Assembly: GCF_046630445.1 (NCBI RefSeq) | Contig: NC_092341.1 | Location: 34,885,501-34,949,500, forward strand | Source: Rutidosis leptorrhynchoides | Taxonomy: Eukaryota; Streptophyta; Magnoliopsida; Asterales; Asteraceae | Length of the DNA: 64,000 nucleotides | Direction: 5' to 3' | Shown here: positions 52,959 to 64,000 of the stretch, piece by piece | Position numbering within the stretch: the stretch's first letter is position 1 | Layout: the number at the start of each line of letters is the position of its first letter | Notes under the pieces: generated by a model | What the model saw: only the letters and a program-made list of their open reading frames with translations | What the model was told of the DNA's origin: nothing | Databases searched by the model: none | Made by a program: the position numbers and the translations under genes

Positions 52959-55895
52959 TGTAACACCACGTCAGAACACACTAACGGAATATTAACTTCT
53001 GACCCCACAGTTAACAGTTACACCCTCTATATGAGATGTTTTTCGAAAAGTAGTCGCATTTATTTCAAAAGCAATGTCACTAAAGTAAAATAATTCAAAA
53101 TCATTTAATGTAATGACAATAGTAAATAATCCATAAACATTATTTAATCGGAAATAGTTTTAAATGCGATAAAATATTCTTGACATAAAGACCCATGCTG
53201 GACTCCAATACAGTGTATGCACCACGTAAGCACATAGTCATCAAAGCAATGCGGAAGCTAAGTACCTTTAAGAACCTGAGATAAAACATGAAAACGATCA
53301 ACAAAAATGTTGATTGAATCTATAGGTTTAAGTAAATCAGTTTATCTTTGTTAGACCACGAGATTTAGTTCAAAGCAGTAAAAGTTATACAACATTTATG
53401 AGCACTTGAATATAAAGCTTTAACCCGCGGATAGCTTAAATGCGCTACACGTCTTCTTTTACCCCATGTTGCAAATGCTGATCAAGCATTCAATTACAAA
53501 TTTATAAGCACCCAGTTCGTTGAGTGAGGTTTGCCAAACCTACGGTACCGTCCTTATAGTTCGAGCCTTACAAAGTAATTAATATATTCAAGCTAGAGGC
53601 TTTTGGATCTAACTCATAGTGTATATTCAGTTTTGTACTCGTGTCTAATGTGTAAAATAGTTTAAAACAGCATGTTATCTCATCCCAAAAAGTAAAAGTG
53701 TATGGGACTGTAGACTCACCTTGAGTGCACTTGACAATTCACAAGCAAAAAGTAGTCGAATTACAATGATCGAGTAATGGAACCTAAATGTACCATTATA
53801 AAGTTATATATGTTTGTTTCAAAATACAGACTCACAGTACAGTTGTCCTATTGCTCAAACCGATGCCATTGTATAGTAAAAGTCAACACAGAAATCAACT
53901 AGTCAAGCAAGTCAACAAAAAGTCAAACTTAGTCAAAGTGGTCAAACTAGGTCAAGTACATCAGTAGATTATGCCAATTTTATCATAAAGTCAAACCAAT
54001 GTCAACTTATAAGTTTCACACATTTGTTTAGTCAATTAACGATTTCTAGTTTAACGTTCGTATGTTTTCACGACAATCATGCAATCAGACAAGCATAGTT
54101 CATAAATGACACATCAAACAATTATGAACAACTCCAGATCATTAGTCCATGTTATAATATTTCTAAAAATACTAAACACACTATCATACGATTCCTAGAA
54201 CTCACGTAGCATGCATCACAATCAAGTTCAGATTCTGTTTGCACATCAATTTTGTAAAAATTCTCATTTAATCTATAAAATAGCAATTAATGAACGGCCA
54301 ATTGGAGATGACTTTAAACACTCCAAATTATCAGTGGTAAAATAATCAAAGAAATGTAAGTAGCCAATTCATACAGTTTTGACCAATTTGTCGGACATTC
54401 TGATTTAGACAGAATTCAGACCTTTAGTTTTGGCACGCATGTAATACATAGCAAACAAAGTATTCAGAGCTTGACATACAAACAAGATATGCTAAGTAAC
54501 ATATATACTACAACATACCAGAAGCACAAAGTCCAATTAAACTCCTACTTCATGCTAGACATTTATTGGTGCAAAATAGACATATTCAATCCTAATCAGG
54601 TAGCCATTTTCGGGGTAGAATATACGAATATCTAGGAACATTTAGCACATGAATTCTATATGAAATATCAAGTACTACTCATTCACTTTTCAGAAAACAA
54701 AAGATTGGTCATAAAAAAGCATGTTAAGTGGTCGTTTGGTTCATGAACTAATTACTAGTCAACACGTTGTAGCACGAACATTCGGGTAATCATAAAACGG
54801 CTTTTACAAATCCAATTACTATGATATCCTAGTCCATTCTATGTGTTTTTCAATTCTCTATCCATCTAACATCAGTTCATAAGCCAATTAAAATTACACA
54901 AATTGCAGTTTTCGTAATATAGCATAATTACATACTGAAACATCAAACGAGCATACCTTTAGCATAACAAAACGAAATCAAGCGATCCTTGCGAGCAGAG
55001 TTATTAATTTTTTGATATCTTTTTATTTAGATACTTTTAATTTACACAAAAATTGATTACAATATCAGTAGCATGCCTTTTAATTTTGGGATTAAATTAA
55101 AACACACAAACCGAGCAAATTAACGACTAATATCATGCATACACACATAGGATTGAGCAATAGACCAACAAACACTATGTAATATAAAAAAATCAGATTT
55201 ATAAAATTTGGGTTTATAGTTTTATACCTCTAGAGATCAAATTGCCTATATCAATGCGTAGAGGACGATCAACAACGTTCGTGTAGAGTGCAAGAGCAAA
55301 CAAGCAAAAATTGATGATGATTAAATTGTGAGGTTTTCAAAAATTGATGGTGATTAAATTGTGAGGTTTTGAGGGTGTATATATAGGCTCATGGCTTATG
55401 AATTAATAAATATTTATTTATATTTATTGTAGACATTATCATATGTAATATTTAGCATATTTCATATTAAATATAGGAATATCTAGTATTAAATGTATAG
55501 CTTTGATTGATGAATTAGCAAGGAACATGATCCTTATAATCAAGGGATATGATATCATATCATGTATTATATATTTGGCCAATTAACAAAAGTTGAAAGT
55601 GACATGTGCATTTACTTACGTATGAATATGAATTGAATGAATGAAATGGATTCCATATTTACGTTTTTAGTCCATGTATTTCAATATGCCTTACAATTTT
55701 ATTTATGTAAATACACCACTTTCTAGAGTCCTTTTAGAATAAATGGTGGGTAATAAAACTCATGTGTAATTAAAATAATAGTAGCCCATGAATGTTGAAA
55801 ATCTTGGCTACTTTAAGTGTGTCTTTTCCTTAAAGCTAAAACTAGAAGGTTCCATGTGTGGAAATTTGTGTCTAAATGATATGTATTAGATAAAC

Positions 55896-55971
<76 letters not shown>

Positions 55972-56323
55972 TTATGTATTTTGATTTTCTTATTTTATAA
56001 TATAGGATTTAGTCCTTGATCATTGTAAGTTTATTTATTTAATTAGTTTGATGATGATGTCAAAGATTAAAAATTTTGTTAATTTCAATTACCCGACAGT
56101 CTCGTGAGACCTCTGTTGCAGTTTTCAAAACCTTGTTGTTTTCTTAGTAGTTCAAATTATGAAATAAGTTTTTTGGCTAATGTAATTATATATTAAATAT
56201 GTTAGTTCATCATGAACTCAAGTATGCATTTAATTCAATTAAATACACGAATCGAAAGTAAACACCGTTAGATACTTTAACGGACAGTTAACAAAGCTTA
56301 ACGGAAATAGCTAGGGTATTACA
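52959..56323 (-). repeat. Tekay-like 3' LTR (about 3.37 kb)
   Basis: Minus strand starts TGTAATACCC at 56323 and ends GGTGTTACA at 52959, inverted termini TGTAAYACC. AACGGGGAGGTAA precedes it as polypurine tract at about 56324-56340. Contains a (TA)n tract at 55900-55968. ORFs within are short. It is unrelated in most of its length to the other two Tekay-like LTRs. Confidence 0.82.
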
Positions 56324-56357
56324 TTACCTCCCCGTTAATGAAATTTTGTCCCGAAAT

Positions 56358-57858
56358 TTAGTGCACGTCCGCCGAAGTTGTCTCGTTAGGAAACAGTTGC
56401 GGATACTTTTGCTTCATCTGGTCTTCACGTTTCCATGTGAATTTCGGTCCTCTTCGTGCGTTCCATCGAACTTTCACAATCGGTATGTTGCTCTGCTTTA
56501 GGCGTTTGACCTCACGGTCCATGATCTCAATAGGTTCTTCTAAGAAATGAAGTTTAGGATCTACTTGTATCTCGTCCAGAGAAATTATCAATTTCTCGTC
56601 TACCAAACACTTCTTCAAGTTTGACACGTGAAACGTATCGTGAATCTCGCTAAGTTCTTGCGGCAAACTCAATCTATATGCTACGGGTCCAATTCGTTCA
56701 GTAATATCAAAGGGTCCAAGATATCTTGGACTTAACTTGCCTCGTTTCCCAAAATGTACTACACCTTTCCAAGGTGATACTTTCATCATAACTTTGTCAC
56801 TAACTTGAAATTCTAGAGGTCGTCTTCGATTATCAGCATAGCTCTTTTGTCGACTTCGTACGGTTTTCAACTTCTCTTGAATTTGTACAATCTTTTCAGT
56901 AGTCTCATGAATAATTTCGGGTCCTGTCAATTGACTATCCCCTAATTCACTCCAGCATATCGGTGATCTACACTTTCTCCTGTATAACATCTCAAAAGGT
57001 GCGGCCTTAATACTCGCGTGATAACTATTGTTGTATGAGAATTCTGCCAACGGTAAGTGCCTATCCCGTCCGTTCCCAAAATCAATAACACATGCTCTCA
57101 ACATGTCCTCTAAAGTTTGGATGGTTCTTTCGCTTTGGCCATCTGTCTGTGGATGATATGCTGTATTCATATCAAGTCGAGTTCCCATTGCCTTTTGCAA
57201 TGTCTACCAAAATCTAGATGTAAATCTGCTGTCTCTGTCGGAGATAATAGATATCGGCACTCCATGTCGGGAAACCACTTCTTTTAGGTAAACTTGTGCC
57301 AACTTCTCCATCTTATCTGTTTCCTTAATCGGTAGAAAATGAGCTAATTTTGTGAGACGATCAAAGATAACCCAAATAGTATCGTAACCTCCCACAGTCT
57401 TGGGTAACTTAGTAATGAAGTCCATTGCAATATATTCCCATTTCCACTGGGGAATCTCTGGTTGTGTCAGCAGTCCTGACGGTCTCTGATGTTCTGCCTT
57501 GACCTTAGCACATGTCAAGCATTTACCAACGTAGGTAGCAACATCAGCTTTCAGATTGGGCCACCAATATAGTGCCTTAAGATCTTGATACATTTTGTCA
57601 GATCCAGGGTGAATAGAGTATCTTGACTTGTGTGCCTCATCTAGCACTAGTTCCCTTAGTCCACCAAATTTTGGTACCCAAATTCTGTTAGCAAAGTAAT
57701 GAGTTCCATCATCTCTAATGGAAAACTGCTTATCTAGGCCCTTGAGTGATTCAGTAGCAATATTCTCTTGCATTAATACCTCAAGTTGTGCATCACGTAT
57801 CTGAGAAGTAAGGTTCATTCATACAGTCATATTCAGCGCTCTAACTCGAAGAGGTTTA
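56358..57858 (-). pseudogene. Tekay-like integrase with chromodomain-like tail, one nonsense codon
   Basis: 57818-57207: the HHCC finger ([14 protein letters not shown]), then the core with AMDFITKLP (first Asp) and [13 protein letters not shown] (second Asp). A TAG at 57204-57206 replaces the Gln usual in RFWQTLQKAMG. The frame continues 57200-56358 with [14 protein letters not shown] (catalytic Glu), the [19 protein letters not shown] (GPY/F-type) module and a chromodomain-like tail ([28 protein letters not shown]). Upstream, KPLRVRALNMTV then a stop runs to 57858, where the inserted LTR begins. All DDE residues are kept. Such tails are thought to direct integration to heterochromatin. Confidence 0.88.
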
Positions 57859-60800
57859 TGTAGTGACCCGAACTTTTCCATGTTTATATATATTAATTGA
57901 GATTGATATTTACATGATTAAATGTTTCCAACATGTTAAGCAATCAAACTTGTTAAGACTTGATTAATTGAAATATGTTTCATATAGACAATTGACCACC
58001 CAAGTTGACCGGTGATTCACGAACGTTAAAACTTGTAAAAACTATACGATGACATATATATGGTTATATATATAGTTAACATGTTTTTATTATAAGTATG
58101 TATCTCAATAGGTATTTTAACAATGAGTTATATACATAAAAATGAGACTATTAATTTAAGAAACTCAAAAACGATATATATAACGATTATCGTTATAACA
58201 ACGTCTTACTAGGTACATATGAATCATATTAAGATATTGATACACTTGGTTAATTATGTTAAATGATAAGTAAATATATTATTAAGTGTATTAACAATGA
58301 AATACATATGTAAAAATAAGACTACTAACTTAATGATTTCGAAACGAGACATATATGTAACGATTATCGTTGTAACGACATTTAACTGTATATACATCAT
58401 AATAAGATATATTATATATCATAATATCATGATAATATAATAATTTAACATCTCATTTGTTATAATAGACAATGGGTTAACAACATTCAACAAGATCGTT
58501 AACCTAAAGGTTTCAAAACAACATTTACATGTAACGACTAACGATGACTTAACGACTCAGTTAAAATGTATATACATGTAGTGTATTAATATGTATTCAT
58601 ACACTTTTGAAAGACTTCAAGACACTTATCAAAATACTTCTACTTAACAAAAATGCTTACAATTACATCCTCGTTCAGTTTCATCAACAATTCTACTCGT
58701 ATGCACCCGTATTCGTACTCGTACAATACACAGCTTTTAGATGTATGTACTATTGGTATATACACTCCAATGATCAGCTCTTAGCAGCCCATGTGAGTCA
58801 CCTAACACATGTGGGAACCATCATTTGGCAACTAGCATGAAATATCTCATAAAATTACAAAAATATGAGTAATCATTCATGACTTATTTACATGAAAACA
58901 AAATTGCATATCCTTTATATCTAATCCATACACCAACGACCAAAAACACCTACAAACACTTTCATTCTTCAATTTTCTTCATCTAATTGATCTCTCTCAA
59001 GTTCTATCTTCAAGTTCTAAGTGTTCTTCATATATTTTACAAGTTCTAGTTACATAAAATCAAGAATACTTTCAAGTTTGCTAGCTCACTTCCAATCTTG
59101 TAAGGTGATCATCCAACCTCAAGAAATCTTTATTTCTTACAGTAGGTTATCATTCTAATACAAGGTAATAATCATATTCAAACTTTGGTTCAATTTCTAT
59201 AACTATAACAATCTTATTTCAAGTGATGATCTTACTTGAACTTGTTTTCGTGTCATGATTCTGCTTCAAGAACTTCGAGCCATCCAAGGATCCGTTAAAG
59301 CTAGATCCATTTTTCTCTTTTCCAGTAGGTTTATCCAAGGAACTTAAGGTAGTAATGATGTTCATAACATCATTCGATTCATACATATAAAGCTATCTTA
59401 TTCGAAGGTTTAAACTTGTAATCACTAGAACATAGTTTAGTTAATTCTAAACTTGTTCGCAAACAAAAGTTAATCCTTCTAACTTGACTTTTAAAATCAA
59501 CTAAACACATGTTCTATATCTATATGATATGCTAACTTAATGATTTAAAACCTGGAAACACGAAAAACACCGTAAAACCGGATTTATGCCGTCGTAGTAA
59601 CACCGCAGGCTGTTTTGGGTTAGTTAATTAAAAACTATGGTAAACTTTGATTTAAAAGTTGTTATTCTGAGAAAATGATTTTTATTATGAACATGAAACT
59701 ATATCCAAAAATTATGGTTAAACTCAAAGTGGAAGTATGTTTTCTAAAATGGTCATCTAGACGTCGTTCTTTCGACTGAAATGACTACCTTTACAAAAAC
59801 GACTTGTAACTTATTTTTCCGACTATAAACCTATACTTTTTCTGTTTAGATTCATAAAATAGAGTTCAATATGAAACCATAGCAATTTGATTCACTCAAA
59901 ACGGATTTAAAATGAAGAAGTTATGGGTAAAATAAGATTGGATAATTTTTCTCATTTTAGCTACGTGAAAATTGGTAACAAATCTATTCCAACCATAACT
60001 TAATCAACTTGTATTGTATATTATGTAATCTTGAGATACCATAGACACGTATACAATGTTTCGACCTATCATGTCGACACATCTATATATATTTCGGAAC
60101 AACCATAGACACTCTATATGTGAATGTTGGAGTTAGCTATACAGGGTTGAGGTTGATTCCAAAATATATATAGTTTGAGTTGTGATCAATACTGACATAC
60201 GTATACACTGGGTCGTGGATTGATTCAAGATAATATTTATCGATTTATTTCTGTACATCTAATTGTGGACAACTAGTTGTAGGTTACTAACGAGAACATC
60301 TGACTTAATAAACTTAAAACATCAAAATATATTAAAAGTGTTGTAACTATATTTTGAACATACTTTGATATATATGTATATATTGTTATAGGTTCGTGAA
60401 TCAACTAGTGGCCAAGTCTTACTTCCCGACGAAGTAAAAATCTGTGAAAGTGAGTTATAGTCCCACTTTTAAAATCTAATATTTTTGGGATGAGAATACA
60501 TGCAGGTTTTATAAATGATTTACAAAATAGACACAAGTACGTGAAACTACATTCTATGGTTGAATTATCGAAATCGAATATGCCCCTTTTTATTAAGTCT
60601 GGTAATCTAAGAATTAGGGATCAGACACCCTAATTGACGCGAATCCTAAAGATAGATCTATCGGGCCCAACAAGCCCCATCCAAAGTACCGGATGCTTTA
60701 GTACTTCGAAATTTATATCATATCCGAAGGGTGTCCCGGAATGATGGGGATATTCTTATATATGCATCTTGTTAATGTCGGTTACCAGGTGTTCACCATA

Positions 60801-61282
60801 TGAATGATTTTTATCTCTATGTATGGGATGTGTATTGAAATATGAAATCTTGTGGTCTATTATTATGATTTGATATATATAGGTTAAACCTATAACTCAC
60901 CAACATTTTTGTTGACGTTTTAAGCATGTTTATTCTCAGGTGATTATTAAGAGCTTCCGCTGTCGCATACTTAAATAAGGACGAGATTTGGAGTCCATGT
61001 TTGTATGATATTGTGTAAAAACTGCATTTCAAGAAACTTATTTTGTTGTAACATATTTGTATTGTAAACCATTATGAATGGTCGTGTGTAAACAGGATAT
61101 TTTAGATTATCATTATTTGATAATCTACGTAAAACTTTTTAAACCTTTATTGATAAAATAAAGGTTATGGTTTGTTTTAAAATGAATGCAGTCTTTGAAA
61201 AACGTCTCATATAGAGGTCAAAACCTCGCAACGAAATCAATTAATATGGAACGTTTTTAATCAATAAGAACGGGACATTTCA
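57859..61282 (+). repeat. Tekay-like 5' LTR (about 3.42 kb)
   Basis: TGTAGTGACCCG...CGGGACATTTCA, next to the primer site. The block at about 60610-60945 (containing ACACCCTAATTGACGCGAA, GTACCGGATGCTTTAGTAC, ATGTCGGTTACCAGGTG and CATGTTTATTCTCAGG) is strongly shared with the LTR at 6342-9364. Several intron-like sites occur (TTTCTTACAG 59131-59143, ATATTGTTATAG near 60391, TTTATTCTCAGG near 60940), suggesting possible splicing of LTR-driven transcripts. Confidence 0.85.
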
Positions 61283-61284
61283 GT

Positions 61285-61296
61285 TGGTATCCGAGC
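61285..61296 (+). other. Primer-binding site, tRNA-iMet type with one mismatch
   Basis: TGGTATCCGAGC versus TGGTATCAGAGC. The mismatch (C for A) is in the middle; the copy could still prime poorly. Confidence 0.85.
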
Positions 61297-61491
61297 GTTG
61301 GTCTTAGAGAACCAGAAAATTTGCATTAGTGTGTCTTATCGAGTTTGTTAGGATGCATTAGTGAGTTTGGACTTCGACCGTGTTTTCTTTAAAAATGATT
61401 GCTTAACATTTTTGTTGGAAACTATATATTTTTAACATATGAATATTATGTGATATATTAATCTCTTAACGTGTTTGATATTATGTGATAG

Positions 61492-62106
61492 ATGTCTACC
61501 TCTAGAACAAGTCCCATTGACTCACCTAATAATAATGAAGAGTCAAATGTAAATTGGAATGATTCGTGGACTGATTCACAAGTTCCCGAAGAGGAACCGG
61601 AAGAAGAGTCAGAACCGGAAGAAGAATCGGAACCGGAAGAAGAATCGGAACCGGAAGAAGAAATAGAACCGGTGGGGGAAATAATAAAATGGTTAAGTAA
61701 AAGAGAATCCTCAACAAACCGGCCAAGGTTAATTATGGTCAATGGTGTTTCCGCCAAGGAAGCAAAATATTGGGAGGATTACCAATTCTCCGATGAATCG
61801 GATTCCGACGAGAATTCCGATGATGTTATAGAAATTACCCCAACTGAATTTAAAAAGGCAAAAGAAAATAATAAGGGAAAGGGCATAAAAATAGAGAAAT
61901 CTAATTCCAACCCCGATGAACTTTATATGTATCGTCAACCCCCGAAGTCCTTAAGTTGTAACAATGACCCGGGAACCTCTAAACCACCAGGTTTTTCTAA
62001 ACCAATGTGGACAACGACAGCTCGTATTAGGGGAACATCATATATCCCTAGAAACTTGGCAAAACGAACCAAAACCGAACAAGAAGAAATGAGCGAGTCG
62101 GAATAA
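61492..62106 (+). CDS. Acidic accessory ORF of the retrotransposon (unknown function)
   Basis: 204 residues from ATG 61492, intact. Residues 1-30 are Ser/Asn-rich. Residues 32-62 are a run of EEESEP hexapeptide repeats. Residues 100-125 are again acidic with Ser and include DSDENSDDVIEITPTE, where VIEI flanked by Asp/Ser fits a SUMO-interacting motif. The C-terminal part is basic (NLAKRTKTE). No known domain recognised. It lies about 195 bp after the primer site and 136 bp before the F-box ORF, all on the gag strand. The antisense frames over the repeat are artefacts. The absence of stops in 615 bp, beside a gag with one stop, suggests it is or was recently under selection; this is inference. 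Confidence 0.7.
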   Translation: MSTSRTSPIDSPNNNEESNVNWNDSWTDSQVPEEEPEEESEPEEESEPEEESEPEEEIEPVGEIIKWLSKRESSTNRPRLIMVNGVSAKEAKYWEDYQFSDESDSDENSDDVIEITPTEFKKAKENNKGKGIKIEKSNSNPDELYMYRQPPKSLSCNNDPGTSKPPGFSKPMWTTTARIRGTSYIPRNLAKRTKTEQEEMSESE

Positions 62107-62242
62107 GATAGTTGTATTCGTGTGGTGTAATATATGTAATATAGTGTGCTTATGCTTTATGATATATGTAAAAATTGCTTGTATTAATAAGTATTTTTTT
62201 ATGAATCTAACTCTTGTCTATTTTACAGTATAAAAACACAAA

Positions 62243-62926
62243 ATGGATAGACAACCCAATATTTTAAGAGACCTACCCGGAGACATGATTGATGAAATCT
62301 AGTCTAGAGTCGGTCAGAATTCCTCGGCACAACTATTTAAGGCGAGATCAGTTTGTAAGACATTCGAAGAACGTTCCAAGAATGTCTTGGTTTATAAGAG
62401 ACTTTCGTTTGAAAGATGGGGGATATCACATTGGGAAACCCATAAGTTACGATGTGTTTACTTTGACGCATATATTGCGGGGAACCCAAATGCTATTTTA
62501 CGCAACGGGTTAAGAAATTATTTTGACTCAATATATCCGAATATTGGACTTCGTGATTTAGAAAAAGCGGCTAACATGCAACATAAAGAAGCATGTTATG
62601 CTTACAGATTAGTAAAGTTCGCTTCTCACCAAAGTGAGAACAAGAACATCGGGCTACAACTATTAAACAAAACGTTTCCACAAGTGACGGAGTCGGTAAT
62701 TGGGGTAAGAAATGAGGTTTTTAGATTGTTACGGGACTGTTGGACATTACGTAACCCTCGTCCCTTTGACGACGTTACAATACGCTGTCTTATCAACGGC
62801 CATAACGGTTATGTTCCACAAGACCAAGGATGGGAAGTAATCCTAGTAAAACCAGAATGCATGACTTGTTTCTGGACGTATGAATTACGTGTCTTTATTG
62901 CCTTTGCTGAACGACTTGTGTACTAG
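62243..62926 (+). pseudogene. F-box protein with Sel1-like region, At2g35280-like, carried by the retrotransposon (one nonsense codon)
   Basis: From ATG 62243, 227 codons with a TAG at codon 20 (62300-62302). Residues 11-45 match an F-box (ILRDLPGDMIDEI-x-SRVG, LFKARSVCKTFEE), which binds SKP1 in SCF ubiquitin ligases. Residues about 75-140 look like Sel1-type helix pairs (GNPNAILRNGLRNYF, GLRDLEKAANMQHKEACYAY), and the C-terminus has several Cys (RCLINGHNG, CMTCFWTYELR). This order is that of plant F-box proteins of the At2g35280 type. A strong acceptor-like site (CTATTTTACAG) ends at 62228, 14 bases before the ATG. An internal Met at about 62387 could start only the part after the F-box. 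It is probably a captured host gene; what it would target is unknown. Confidence 0.78.
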
Positions 62927-63267
62927 CTAGAATTATCTTCACAACTATCTTGTATCAAAGTTATTGTGTGCTATATTTCATGCTTTATGTAAAATAAGCG
63001 GTATTGTAAGTTTGTAAAATATTGTATAAAAGTTTGAACGCGAAATATTATTATAATCAGTTTTTCATATAGAATTGTAGTAGTTGAATTGTATATTAGC
63101 TATTAAGTATGAACTTAACGGGTTGGTACTACCCGAATTTAAACTTATAAAACGCTAATATGAAGAAAAAGCTTTTATAAATGAGTTCATATTATGCTAC
63201 GAAATACTATTAACTACTCTTAATATTCTGTATGATTAACTTGTTCCATTTGACTATTTTGAAGGAA
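62927..63267 (+). other. Spacer between F-box ORF and gag
   Basis: AT-rich, no ORF. GGGTTGGTACTACCCG at about 63120 is a short inverted repeat. The gag ATG at 63268 follows TTGAAGGAA. Confidence 0.5.
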
Positions 63268-64000
63268 ATGGCACCGACTACTCGACACACCGTGAATATG
63301 AATGAAGAGGAATTCCGTACTTTTCTAGCTTCAAACATAGCCGCAGTACAGGCTGCGCTACATACCAACAATAACCTTGGATCTAGCAGTACAGGAAATC
63401 GTGTAGGATGCACCTACAAAGAATTCACTACCTGCAAACCTTTGGAATTTGATGGAACCGAAGGACCGATCGGATTGAAACGGTGGACCGAGAAGGTCGA
63501 ATCGGTGTTTGCCATAAGTAAGTGTACTGAAGAGGACAAAGTGAAGTACGCTACGCATACCTTCACAGGTTCTGCGCTAACATGGTGGAATACCTATCTA
63601 GAGCAAGTGGGACAAGACGATGCGTACGCACTACCGTGGTCAGCATTCAAGCACTTGATGCACGAGAAGTACCGTCCCAGAACCGAGGTCAATAAGCTCA
63701 AGACAGAACTTAGAGGGTTACGAACCCAAGGATTTGATATTACCACGTACGAAAGACGATTCACATAATTGTGCCTATTGTGTCCGGGAGCATTCGAAGA
63801 TGAGGAAGAGAAGATCGACGCGTTTGTGAAAGGATTACCGGAAAGAATCCAAGAAGATATAAGTTCACACGAGCCCGCCTCCATACAACAGGCATGTAGA
63901 ATGGCTCACAAACTAGTGAACCATATTGAAGAAAGAATTAAAGAACAGACTGCTGAAGAGGCCAATGTGAAGCAAGTCAAAAGAAAGTGGGAGGAAAACG
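63268..64000 (+). pseudogene. Tekay-like gag (start; one nonsense codon; runs off window)
   Basis: MAPTTRHTVNMNEEEF opens the frame. The gag core includes EFDGTEGPIGLKRWTEKVES, YATHTFTGSALTWWNTYL, FKHLMHEKYRPRTEVNKL and GFDITTYERRFT. A TAA at 63766-63768 follows where relatives have Glu (ERRFTELCLLCP), a single-base change. The same frame continues open to the window end (PGAFEDEEEKIDAFVKGLP, QQACRMAHKLV). The zinc knuckle should come after the edge. Confidence 0.88.

Larger units (their letters stand above)
52959..57858 (-). mobile_element. Tekay-like Ty3/gypsy element, 3' part
   Basis: 3' LTR (52959-56323), polypurine tract and integrase end (56358-57858) on minus. At 57858/57859 the integrase gene is interrupted by another Tekay-like element in plus orientation. 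The remainder of pol, gag and 5' LTR should lie beyond the right edge. Confidence 0.85.
57859..64000 (+). mobile_element. Tekay-like Ty3/gypsy element with two extra ORFs before gag (incomplete at window edge)
   Basis: 5' LTR (57859-61282), primer site, leader, acidic ORF (61492-62106), F-box-like ORF (62243-62926), gag (63268 onward). The 5 bases before the LTR are GTTTA. Inserted in the integrase gene of the neighbouring Tekay-like element. Gag normally follows the leader directly in this lineage; here about 1.7 kb of extra genes intervene. Only single-base nonsense changes are seen, so the insertion looks recent. Confidence 0.87.

Noticed and set aside
61458-61757. Antisense Ser/Gly-rich ORF
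   Set aside because: Mirror of the EEESEP repeat codons of the acidic ORF on plus.

Overview
The window is plant nuclear DNA, almost certainly from a eudicot and most likely from Asteraceae. The plant call rests on Ty3/gypsy and Ty1/copia families, tRNA-iMet and tRNA-Asp primer sites, a Helitron, GT-AG introns and a plastid 23S rDNA insertion. The family-level call rests on my recollection of similar LTR and gag families and is less certain. There is no intact, clearly host-encoded gene. The window is nested mobile elements, most of them broken, which carry several pieces of host genes.

Layout. 1-6067: 5' part of an Athila-type Ty3/gypsy element (minus), inserted in the leader of a Tekay-like Ty3/gypsy element whose 5' LTR is 6342-9364. 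That element had itself inserted in the RNase H codons of a Tnt1-like Ty1/copia element (9365-13891, minus). 13892-16457: decayed DNA with a LINE remnant and a 14-3-3 exon scrap. 16458-21787: a non-autonomous Helitron with a captured beta-1,3-galactosyltransferase exon and two tiny poly(A) retro-insertions; its empty target site can be read at about 22511-22552. 21822-22513: a small TIR element packed with a CACATGTG palindrome. 23166-35462: a composite Ty1/copia structure with 312-bp outer LTRs and matching ATAAT flanks. It holds three pol copies in minus/plus/minus order, a 37-bp-arm palindrome made of two LTR ends plus primer sites, a gene-conversion-like tract and a captured poly(A)-binding-protein fragment.

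About 36341-42615: a pol-less Tat-type Ty3/gypsy element (gag and protease on minus) with a spliced antisense ORF on plus. 42622-48143: a SIRE-like Ty1/copia element (plus) whose pol is absent; two ATHILA-ORF1-like genes sit where pol and env would be. 48539-49418: degraded plastid 23S rDNA. 49419-52958: mostly unassigned, with a likely Helitron end at 52371. 52959-57858: 3' LTR and integrase end of a Tekay-like element (minus). 57859-64000: a Tekay-like element (plus) inserted in that integrase gene. It carries two extra ORFs between the primer site and gag: an acidic protein and an F-box/Sel1-like protein. It runs off the right edge.

The best candidate for an undescribed system is this last element, an LTR retrotransposon that appears to carry its own F-box adaptor gene plus an acidic protein with a possible SUMO-interacting motif. 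The composite palindromic copia locus is the most unusual structure. All family assignments come from reading motifs, with no database search.
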